Shown here: positions 1-5,164 of the stretch, piece by piece
Numbering within the stretch: the stretch's first letter is position 1
How the letters are laid out: each line of letters opens with the position of its first letter
DNA from: Chloroflexota bacterium
GTDB lineage: Bacteria; Chloroflexota; Dehalococcoidia; Lucifugimonadales; Australimonadaceae
DNA length: 6,743 nucleotides
Reading direction: 5' to 3'
Assembly (NCBI GenBank): GCA_022574265.1
Contig: JACZSI010000099.1
Span: forward strand, 1-6,743
The notes under the pieces: model-generated
Told to the model about the DNA's origin: nothing
Seen by the model: only the letters and a program-made list of their open reading frames with translations
Database searches by the model: none
Made by a program: the position numbers and the translations under genes

Positions 1-959
1 GCGGTCACGGAGAACGAGCCACTCCGGCCGACGCGCACGGGCTCGCTGGGAGCGTCGATGACGAGCGAGGTCAACGGGCCGTGGACTACCGATACGTCGA
101 TCTGGTCAGAGACCGTGACGCCCGCAAGCGTAGCGACGGCCCGCAAGGCGGTGGGGTACTCCCCAACTGTGGTCACTGCTGTGAGGCGCCCGTCGAGGCC
201 GATCTGCCCCGCTCGGGAATCGACGTCCCAACGCACGTCGGTAGGAGTGACCTCGTTCCCGTACTGATCGGCGGCGCCTACGGTGAGGTCTGCCTCCTCG
301 CCCGCGGCCACGGATCGGCTGTGCGGCGCGATGGTGACGGTGGCGAGCGGGTCTGGGAGCACCGTGACTGTCCGAGTCTCCTTCAGCGTGACCGTGCCGG
401 CAGTGACCGAGACCCCAAGGGCGCTCTCGAACGTCCCGGCAACGGTCCCGGCCGTGAAGGTGGAGCCGTCAAAATCTCCTCCTGCCGAGGCTGCCCACTG
501 GACCTGTGGGTTGGTGATCTGGTTGCCGAAGACGTCCCACGCCTCAATCTCGAAGGTGTGGGTCCCACCGATGTTGAGGACCACGGTCTCGTCGGCGAAC
601 TCCATCCGATCGACGTCTCCGGGCCCAACCGTGATCAGTTGGGCGGTCGATGCCGTCCCGGAGCCTGCCTCGTTCGTGGCGACCAGTGTGACTGTGTAGG
701 TCCCAGCCTGCTCGTATCGGTGCTGCGGAGTCTGCTCCGCGGATGTCCCGCTGTCGCCGAACTGCCACTGCCAGGAGGTCGGCTCGTTCCGCGACGTATC
801 AGTGAACTGGACGGTGAGCGGGGCGGCACCGTCGACTGGCTCCGCGGTGAGACCGGCTTCCGGAACGCTCGGGCCACATGCGACAACGCCGACTCCTAGC
901 GCAGCCGCGTAGGCGCCAACGACAGAATTCCGTAGCAAACGGCGAATCATTAACGTCAT
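1..959 (-). CDS. Putative PKD / Ig-like repeat lipoprotein (5' part; runs off left edge)
   Basis: The frame is open on the minus strand from ATG 959 (alternative in-frame ATG 950) to the window edge; a TAG lies in frame just upstream, so the N-terminus is inside the window. Counting from ATG 950, residues 1-24 form a signal peptide (MIRRLLR, then an Ala/Gly/Val core) ending in the lipobox VVAC with the lipidated Cys at 25. About residues 34-108 form a PKD domain with the typical WQFGD core (61-65) and a GTYTVTL strand. After it come Ig-like beta-sandwich repeats: one near 112-198 (WDVFGN, then VQW), one near 200-290 (ADQYGN, then VRW) and the start of another after about 293. The family is usually anchored outside the membrane and serves in adhesion, polymer binding or as a spacer for a C-terminal domain not seen here. 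No clear ribosome binding site precedes either ATG, so a leaderless transcript is possible. The lipoprotein and domain calls are firm; the biological role is unknown. Confidence 0.85.
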   Translation of the reverse strand, partial: MTLMIRRLLRNSVVGAYAAALGVGVVACGPSVPEAGLTAEPVDGAAPLTVQFTDTSRNEPTSWQWQFGDSGTSAEQTPQHRYEQAGTYTVTLVATNEAGSGTASTAQLITVGPGDVDRMEFADETVVLNIGGTHTFEIEAWDVFGNQITNPQVQWAASAGGDFDGSTFTAGTVAGTFESALGVSVTAGTVTLKETRTVTVLPDPLATVTIAPHSRSVAAGEEADLTVGAADQYGNEVTPTDVRWDVDSRAGQIGLDGRLTAVTTVGEYPTALRAVATLAGVTVSDQIDVSVVHGPLTSLVIDAPSEPVRVGRSGSFSVT

Positions 960-1185
960 CGTGTGGGACGGGGGGAGGCTACCATGTTCCAGCTGAGCAT
1001 CGCGGGGCGCTCATGCCAGCCCTGCCCAGGCGCTGCCCGCACGTCGCCGGTTGTGGGTCTCCACCCCCGCCATTGGGGTGGACGCCCGCAATCGGCGCTC
1101 GCTCGCTCCGGCTACGGTGGAGACGCGCTCGCGCGGTGGCACTCCGCGGGCGCGGAGCCCCACTGGCGTTTGGAGTCAGAAACAC
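960..1185. other. Divergent intergenic region with several hairpins
   Basis: This 226-bp gap separates the divergently transcribed lipoprotein and kinase genes. I find no supported gene in it. It contains several inverted repeats: GCTG-A-GCAT (992-1000) with ATGCCAGC (1013-1020); TCCACCCC (1060-1067) with GGGGTGGA (1075-1082); GTCTCCACC (1057-1065) with GGTGGAGAC (1116-1124), which competes with the previous pair; and CTCCGC (1142-1147) with GCGGAG (1152-1157). No convincing -35/-10 pair is visible for either gene. It may act as a structured leader for the kinase mRNA and as the promoter region for both genes. Confidence 0.5.
1136..1163 (+). promoter_or_regulatory. Strong GC-rich hairpin in kinase leader
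   Basis: CTCCGC (1142-1147) pairs with GCGGAG (1152-1157) around a GGGC loop. The stem is extended by GTGG (1136-1139) pairing with CCAC (1160-1163) across a small internal loop. It lies about 20 nt before the chosen GTG start of the kinase, so it would sit in the 5' untranslated region and could affect translation or act as an attenuator. No U-rich tail follows it. The structure is directly visible; the role is inferred. Confidence 0.4.
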
Positions 1186-2610
1186 GTGCAGGCAGCAGTC
1201 ACAGCGCCCCCGTTGCCCGAAGAGCCCCCGCCGCCGGCCGAGAGCGGGCGGATGACGCAGCTCCAGGCGCTCTTCCGCATCGCAAGCCTGTTGGGCGCCC
1301 CCGGCGGCTTCCGGGAGAACGCCCGCAAGATGCTCGAGGTGATGCTCGAGGTCGTCGACGCGGACCGCGCCGTCCTGCGGATGCCCGAGACCGCGTCGGG
1401 CGACCTCGTGACCGTGGCCGCCGCCGGGCCGCTCACGCGGAGCCACCCTCCCGCTGCCATCACGAGGCGCGGCGGACTCACGCGGCGCGCGTACCGGGAC
1501 AAAGAGGTGGTGATCGAGAACGACCACAAGCCCGGAAAACGCACGGGCCGGGTCATCAGCGGGCCTGGCGTGCGCTCCATGATCGCGCTGCCCCTGCTCG
1601 CCGGAGAGACGGTCACGGGCGTGCTGGACGTGGGCTCCGCCGCCCCCGACTTCTTCTCCGCGGAGCGCGTCGAGCTGCTCACGGCGATCGCCGGAGCCCT
1701 CGGTGCGCTGATCGAGAACGCACAGCTCCGGGAGTCCCTAGAGGTCGAGCGGGCCATCCGCGCGCGCGTCGATAATTTCGTCTCTATCGTGTCGCACGAG
1801 CTGCGGACACCGATGACGACGCTGCTGGGCTACTCCGAGCTGCTGCTCCGGGACGAGCCGCCCCCCGAGGTGCGCCGGGAGTGGTTCGGGCTGATCAACG
1901 CCGAGAGCAAGCGTCTCACGGAGATCCTCGACGACCTCCTCGACATCGCTCGTATCAACTCGGGCCTCGTCCGGGTCAACCCGCACCCGATGGCGCTCGG
2001 TCCGCTCGCCGTGGAGGTGGCCGCCGCGGAGGGCGTGGGCTCGCCGATCCACGAGATCACGGTCGCCTCCGCCGAAACCCTCCCGAGCGTCCTCGCCGAC
2101 CGGGACAAGGTTCGCCAGGTCCTCGCCAACCTCGTCGACAACGCCGTGAAGTACAGCCCGGCCGGGGGACGTGTCTCCATATCGTTCAAGCTGGATGCGG
2201 CACGCAGTCGGGTCACCACGTCCGTGAGCGACGAGGGCATCGGCATCGCTCCGGGCGACCGCGGCCGGCTGTTCGAGATGTTCCAGCGGGTGCGGACGGC
2301 GGAGACGGCCACGATCCGTGGGACGGGGGTCGGCCTCCACGTCGTCAAGTCATTGGTGGAGCTGATGGGCGGGGAGGTATGGGTCCGCGGCAGGCGCCGA
2401 CGGGGATCGACCTTCTCCTTCACGCTCCCAGTGGCCGCGCCTCTTCCCAGCGAGGACACGCCCACCCCGGTCCTGCCCCCATACCACCAGATCCAGGAGT
2501 TCATGCCCGGCCCACACGCGATGGGTGCGCTTCTGCCGGGCGCCGTACGCGAGCACCCGCTTGATAGCCACGCCCACCGAACGGAACGGGCACGAAAGGA
2601 CCGCGAATGA
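1186..2610 (+). CDS. Cytosolic GAF-domain sensor histidine kinase
   Basis: Predicted two-component sensor kinase. Counting from GTG 1186 (474 aa), about residues 25-185 form a GAF sensor domain, followed by a HisKA dimerisation domain with the phospho-acceptor His204 in VSHELRTPM. The HATPase domain then shows the N box (Asn319 in LVDNAVKYS), G1 box (DEGIGI, Asp349), F box (LFEMF) and G2 box (GTGVGL, 379-384). Residues 417-474 form a Pro- and His-containing tail with no domain I recognise. There is no signal peptide or membrane segment, so it should sense a cytoplasmic signal. The protein has no cysteine, which argues against a Cys-bound cluster or redox switch. Start choice: GGAG (1172-1175) lies 10 nt before GTG 1186; ATG 1252 (452 aa), at the edge of the GAF domain, is a real alternative; TTG 1051 is unlikely because codon bias is weak there. 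Its stop overlaps the next start, and no response regulator is in the window. Confidence 0.93.
   Translation: MQAAVTAPPLPEEPPPPAESGRMTQLQALFRIASLLGAPGGFRENARKMLEVMLEVVDADRAVLRMPETASGDLVTVAAAGPLTRSHPPAAITRRGGLTRRAYRDKEVVIENDHKPGKRTGRVISGPGVRSMIALPLLAGETVTGVLDVGSAAPDFFSAERVELLTAIAGALGALIENAQLRESLEVERAIRARVDNFVSIVSHELRTPMTTLLGYSELLLRDEPPPEVRREWFGLINAESKRLTEILDDLLDIARINSGLVRVNPHPMALGPLAVEVAAAEGVGSPIHEITVASAETLPSVLADRDKVRQVLANLVDNAVKYSPAGGRVSISFKLDAARSRVTTSVSDEGIGIAPGDRGRLFEMFQRVRTAETATIRGTGVGLHVVKSLVELMGGEVWVRGRRRRGSTFSFTLPVAAPLPSEDTPTPVLPPYHQIQEFMPGPHAMGALLPGAVREHPLDSHAHRTERARKDRE
2595..2600 (+). promoter_or_regulatory. Ribosome binding site of the CBS gene inside the kinase 3' end
   Basis: AAAGGA lies 6 nt before ATG 2607, within the last codons of the kinase gene. 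With the ATGA overlap at 2607-2610, it indicates translational coupling and decides the start of the CBS protein. Confidence 0.7.
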
Positions 2611-2999
2611 GAGTCGCAGACGTGATGCAGCGTCCGGTCTACTCGGCGACACCCACGACATCCGCGAGGGAGGTCGCCGTCAACCTGCTGATGAGCAGGA
2701 TCAGCGGGTTCCCCATCGTGGACCAGAGCGGCGCGCTCGTCGGGATCGTCACCGAGCTGGACCTGATCCGGGCGATCCGGGCGGGGAAGGACCTGGAGGC
2801 GACGCTGGCCGCCGAGATCATGACGCCCGACGTCATCACCGTCGACGCCGACGAGGACGTCGAGACGGTCATGGAGACGCTCGACACCGAGCAGATCATC
2901 CGCGTCCCCGTCACCTCAGACGGACGGCTCGTCGGCGTCGTCGCGCGCGGCGACGTCATCCGAGCGATGCTCGCGCCGCGCTTCGTGCTCATGGGATGA
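2607..2999 (+). CDS. Twin CBS-domain protein
   Basis: This is a 130-residue protein made almost entirely of two CBS motifs (a Bateman module). CBS1 spans about residues 1-58: DVM near the start, FPIVD at 35-39, and GIVTELD at 46-52 with Thr49 and Asp52 at the usual nucleotide-contact positions. CBS2 spans about 66-123: IMTPDVITV at 71-79, RVPVTSDGRLVGV, and GDVIRAM at 115-121 with Asp116. In the second motif the usual Thr is Ala (GVVARGD), so the two sites may differ in affinity. Such modules commonly bind AMP, ATP, S-adenosylmethionine or related ligands and form head-to-tail dimers; the ligand here cannot be read from sequence. It has no cysteine, so it lacks a Cys-based metal site. The gene starts at ATG 2607, overlapping the kinase TGA as ATGA, so the two proteins are probably made in proportion and may interact. 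It could be a regulatory subunit or cofactor of the kinase, or an independent energy sensor. Confidence 0.92.
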   Translation: MRVADVMQRPVYSATPTTSAREVAVNLLMSRISGFPIVDQSGALVGIVTELDLIRAIRAGKDLEATLAAEIMTPDVITVDADEDVETVMETLDTEQIIRVPVTSDGRLVGVVARGDVIRAMLAPRFVLMG

Positions 3000-3044
3000 G
3001 CCCCCGGCGGCGCGGGGGCAACGCCTCCCGGCCCTTCTCGGGCC
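3000..3044 (+). terminator. Tandem GC-rich hairpins after the CBS gene
   Basis: Immediately after the TGA, GCCCCCG (3000-3006) pairs with CGGGGGC (3013-3019) around a 6-nt loop. A second hairpin, GGCCC (3030-3034) with GGGCC (3040-3044), has a TTCTC loop. No real T tract follows, so termination strength is uncertain, but position and order fit the end of the kinase-CBS operon. Confidence 0.5.
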
Positions 3045-3047
3045 CGC

Positions 3048-3118
3048 TTGTGAAATCCATCATTTGTGACGGATGGGAACAAAGTGGGGTCCCAACCAAG
3101 TTATGCTGACGTACGTCG
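3048..3118 (+). promoter_or_regulatory. Candidate regulatory leader of nadA
   Basis: This stretch is less GC-rich than its surroundings and precedes nadA. It holds two direct TTGTGA copies (3048-3053 and 3064-3069, 16-bp period), an inverted pair CCATC (3057-3061) with GATGG (3072-3076), a -10-like TATGCT (3102-3107) without a good -35, and a perfect 10-bp palindrome GACGTACGTC (3108-3117). The nadA promoter and possibly an operator probably lie here. I cannot match the motifs to a known NAD regulator. Confidence 0.35.
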
Positions 3119-3138
3119 CACCGGCGCCCTCGGGGCTC

Positions 3139-3144
3139 AGGAGG
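3139..3144 (+). promoter_or_regulatory. Ribosome binding site of nadA
   Basis: A perfect AGGAGG lies 7 nt before ATG 3152. It favours that start over the in-frame GTG at 3146, which overlaps the purine-rich run and would leave almost no spacing. Confidence 0.85.
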
Positions 3145-3151
3145 AGTGCGT

Positions 3152-4090
3152 ATGTCGTTGGCCGACGATGTCTCCCGGCTCAAGCGAGAGCGGAACGCCG
3201 TCGTGCTCGCCCACAACTACCAGGTGGGCGAGGTCCAGGACGTCGCCGACTACGTGGGCGACTCGCTCGGCCTCTCCCAGCAGGCCGCCGCCACCGAGGC
3301 GGACGTCATCGTGTTCTGCGGCGTCCACTTCATGGCGGAGACAGCCGCGGTGCTGGCGCCCGGCAAGAAAGTCCTGATCCCGGACCTCGAAGCGGGCTGC
3401 TCCCTCGCCGATTCCATCACCGCCGAGCAGCTCCGCGACTGGAAGGCCGAGCACCCCGGCGCGGCCGTCGTCTCCTACGTGAACACCACCGCCGAGGTGA
3501 AGGCGGAGAGCGACTACTGCTGCACGTCGGCGAACGCCGTGGCGGTCGTCCAGTCCATCCCCAAGGACCAGGAGGTGCTCTTCCTCCCCGACATGTTCCT
3601 CGGGAACCACGTCAAGAAGCTGACGGGCCGCAAGAACCTCTTGGTGTGGTGGGGCGAGTGCCACGTCCATGCCGCGGTCCGGCCCGCCGACATCCTCCGG
3701 GCACGCGACGAGCACCCGGACGCGGAGTTCATGGTGCATCCCGAGTGCGGCTGCACGACCCCGGCCATGTACTACGCCGCCACGGACGACCGCTCGATGC
3801 GCGGCGCGCACATCCTCTCCACCGGCGGGATGCTCCGGCACGCCAAGGAGTCGGAGGCGGACGAGTTCGTCGTGGCGACCGAGACCGGCATCTTGCACAC
3901 GCTCCGGAAGCACAACCCGGCCAAGACCTTCCACCCGGTCGCCGAGTCGATGGTCTGCCGCTTCATGAAGATGATTACCCTCGAGAAGCTCGTCCGCTCG
4001 CTCGAGGAGGACGTGTTCGAGGTGACCGTGCCGGAGGAGATCGCCGCCCGCGCCCGCCTGCCCATCGAGCGGATGATCGCCATCACCTGA
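3152..4090 (+). CDS. nadA: Quinolinate synthase A
   Basis: NadA condenses iminoaspartate (from NadB) with dihydroxyacetone phosphate to give quinolinate, the precursor used by NadC in de novo NAD synthesis; it is a cytosolic, oxygen-sensitive [4Fe-4S] enzyme. The 312-residue length fits the compact members of the family. The opening motif VVLAHNYQ supplies His21 and Tyr23; GDSLGLS is at 36-42 (Ser38); VSYVNTTAEVKAESD (107-121) contains Tyr109 and Asn111; HPEC is at 196-199 (His196, Glu198). The three expected cluster ligands are Cys83 (AGCSLAD), Cys170 (GECHVH) and Cys269 (MVCRFMK); the 87-residue spacing of the first two matches characterised NadA proteins. Extra cysteines occur at 123-124 and in the ECGC stretch (199, 201). 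nadB and nadC are not adjacent: the upstream operon ends about 150 bp before and the downstream gene is convergent, so nadA appears monocistronic. The start is set by AGGAGG at 3139-3144. Confidence 0.97.
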   Translation: MSLADDVSRLKRERNAVVLAHNYQVGEVQDVADYVGDSLGLSQQAAATEADVIVFCGVHFMAETAAVLAPGKKVLIPDLEAGCSLADSITAEQLRDWKAEHPGAAVVSYVNTTAEVKAESDYCCTSANAVAVVQSIPKDQEVLFLPDMFLGNHVKKLTGRKNLLVWWGECHVHAAVRPADILRARDEHPDAEFMVHPECGCTTPAMYYAATDDRSMRGAHILSTGGMLRHAKESEADEFVVATETGILHTLRKHNPAKTFHPVAESMVCRFMKMITLEKLVRSLEEDVFEVTVPEEIAARARLPIERMIAIT

Positions 4091-4120
4091 GGCCGGCGTC
4101 GGTGCGCCTGCGTCCCCTAC

Positions 4121-4951
4121 CTAGTCCCCCAAGAAGTCCAGCAGCGCCGCGTTGAGCTCGCCCGAGGCCTCGGTCGGGATGAAGTGCCCGCACTCGAAGA
4201 CCACCATCTTGGAGCCGGGGATGCCTTTGTGCGTCATCTCGCCCATCTCCAGCGCGTTCGTCTGGTCGTCGCGGCCCCACACCACGAGCGTCGGCACCGA
4301 GATGTGCGGGAAGCGCCGCACGGTGTTGTAGCGCGCCCTCGTCTCCATGTTGTTCATGTGGTTCAGCACGTGCTGGTAGGCCGTCAGCCGTGCCGGGTTG
4401 TCCGTGAGCGCGAAGTTGTAGTCCGCGAGCGCTTCGAGGTCCACGCCGTCGTCCTTCACCGTGTTCTTGAGGTTCTCCAGGATCTGCTCGCGCGCCGGCG
4501 GCTTGAACGCCACCATCGAGTTCAGCTGCCGCGGCATCGCGCCGCCGCTCGCCACCAGCCCGAGCTTGTTGAGGCGGCTGGGGCTCTCGTAGGCGAACAG
4601 CGATGCCAGCCAGCCGCCCATCGAGTGGCCCACCAGGTTCGTCTTGGGGAGCCCCAAGGCGTCCTGGAACTCGCGGATGAAGTCGACGAGGTAGGCGAAC
4701 GAGTACTCCTGATCGAGGTACCCCTCGCCCTTGCCCCACGCGGGGCAGTCCACCGCCAGCACCCGCAGCTTGGATGCGAGCGGCCCGATGTTCAGGAGCC
4801 AGTTGTGGGCGCCGCCTGTATAGCCGACGCCGTGCACCAAGATGGTCGGATAGCCGGACCCCGCCTCGATGTAGCGGGTGGTTCCGTGGTTCAGCTCGAC
4901 GTACTTCTCCTCGGCGTTCGGGATCTCGTGGCTGCCGATCGTTACCGCCAT
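4121..4951 (-). CDS. Alpha/beta-hydrolase fold enzyme
   Basis: A 276-residue single-domain hydrolase with all core motifs: oxyanion-hole HGVG (40-43), nucleophile elbow GHSMGG with Ser110, catalytic acid Asp229 in WGRDDQTN (228 is also Asp; the GxxD spacing favours 229), and His256 in ECGHFIPTE. A lid region lies roughly at 140-215. There is no signal peptide, so it is cytosolic. Overall layout resembles hydrolases that cleave C-C bonds of aromatic meta-cleavage products (BphD/MhpC/DmpD type), but esterases and epoxide-hydrolase relatives share the fold; the substrate is not readable. The start ATG 4951 follows AGGAGG (4956-4961, minus strand) with a short 4-nt spacer, and a promoter is visible about 40 nt upstream. 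Its 3' end faces the nadA 3' end with 30 bp between them. A glutaryl-CoA dehydrogenase gene lies upstream on the same strand, consistent with, but not proof of, a shared catabolic role. Confidence 0.92.
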   Translation of the reverse strand: MAVTIGSHEIPNAEEKYVELNHGTTRYIEAGSGYPTILVHGVGYTGGAHNWLLNIGPLASKLRVLAVDCPAWGKGEGYLDQEYSFAYLVDFIREFQDALGLPKTNLVGHSMGGWLASLFAYESPSRLNKLGLVASGGAMPRQLNSMVAFKPPAREQILENLKNTVKDDGVDLEALADYNFALTDNPARLTAYQHVLNHMNNMETRARYNTVRRFPHISVPTLVVWGRDDQTNALEMGEMTHKGIPGSKMVVFECGHFIPTEASGELNAALLDFLGD

Positions 4952-4987
4952 GTCGCCTCCTCACTGGCCGGCTTGAGCCGCGGCGCC

Positions 4988-5016
4988 ATTATCGACGCGC
5001 GCCGGCCGCTCGGCAA
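4988..5016 (-). promoter_or_regulatory. Sigma-70-like promoter of the alpha/beta-hydrolase gene
   Basis: On the minus strand, TTGCCG (5016-5011) and GATAAT (4993-4988) are separated by exactly 17 bp. This matches 4 of 6 and 5 of 6 consensus positions. Transcription would begin near 4981, giving a leader of about 30 nt containing the AGGAGG site. It implies the gene can be transcribed independently of the dehydrogenase gene upstream. Confidence 0.6.
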
Positions 5017-5034
5017 ACCAGCACGCGCCAGCGG

Positions 5035-5101
5035 GTAGGGGCGCTCAGCATGACGTATGGCACGGCCGCAGGCTCTGCTTCTGCTGCACCTGTAGGGGCG
5101 C
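5035..5101. repeat. Direct repeat of GTAGGGGCGC (two copies)
   Basis: The 10-mer GTAGGGGCGC occurs at 5035-5044 and 5092-5101, a 57-bp period. The first copy continues as TCA and the second as AC, where it becomes the left arm of the 5096-5114 hairpin. The related GGCGCTCA occurs at 5040-5047 and again at 5160-5167 over the dehydrogenase stop codon. These look like pieces of a dispersed intergenic repeat. Confidence 0.5.
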
Positions 5102-5114
5102 ACGGCGTGCGCCC
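5096..5114. repeat. Perfect palindromic hairpin, REP-like
   Basis: GGGCGCAC (5096-5103) and GTGCGCCC (5107-5114) form an 8-bp perfect stem with a GGC loop. The position, after the dehydrogenase stop on the minus strand, would allow a role in transcript ending or mRNA protection; there is no T tract. Its arms are part of the repeated sequence in this gap, so it may be a mobile or dispersed palindromic element instead of a dedicated terminator. Confidence 0.55.
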
Positions 5115-5160
5115 TGCGTCGCCCGCGCAGCCCGGGCTGGACTGCGGCGTGCGCCCTGCG
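5103..5160. repeat. 16-bp direct repeats flanking a 12-bp palindrome
   Basis: CGGCGTGCGCCCTGCG occurs exactly at 5103-5118 and 5145-5160. Between the copies is the perfect palindrome CAGCCCGGGCTG (5128-5139). Only the first copy has the left arm needed for the 5096-5114 hairpin; the second looks like a truncated or decayed unit ending 4 bp before the dehydrogenase stop triplet. Confidence 0.7.
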
Positions 5161-5164
5161 GCGC

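Noticed and set aside
81..899. Long plus-strand frame (272 codons) opposite the lipoprotein.
   Set aside because: No domain signal, low-complexity composition, and the minus frame encodes a clear lipobox, PKD and Ig-like repeats.
1132..1148. T-box-like GGTGGCACTCCGCG in the kinase leader.
   Set aside because: It resembles the T-box antiterminator TGGNACCGCG but has an extra T, no recognisable Stem I or specifier loop, and the downstream gene is a kinase rather than an amino-acid gene.
1051..1185. TTG 1051 as the kinase start, adding 45 residues.
   Set aside because: Weak codon bias, no domain content, no ribosome binding site, and the segment overlaps strong hairpins typical of untranslated sequence.
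4091..4120. Possible terminator between the convergent nadA and hydrolase genes.
   Set aside because: Only a 4-bp GGCG/CGCC stem without a T tract is visible; too weak to call.
4083..4964. Alternative minus-strand frame of 293 codons over the hydrolase.
   Set aside because: Arg/Gly/Ala-rich frame-shifted shadow; the neighbouring frame carries the complete Ser-Asp-His triad.
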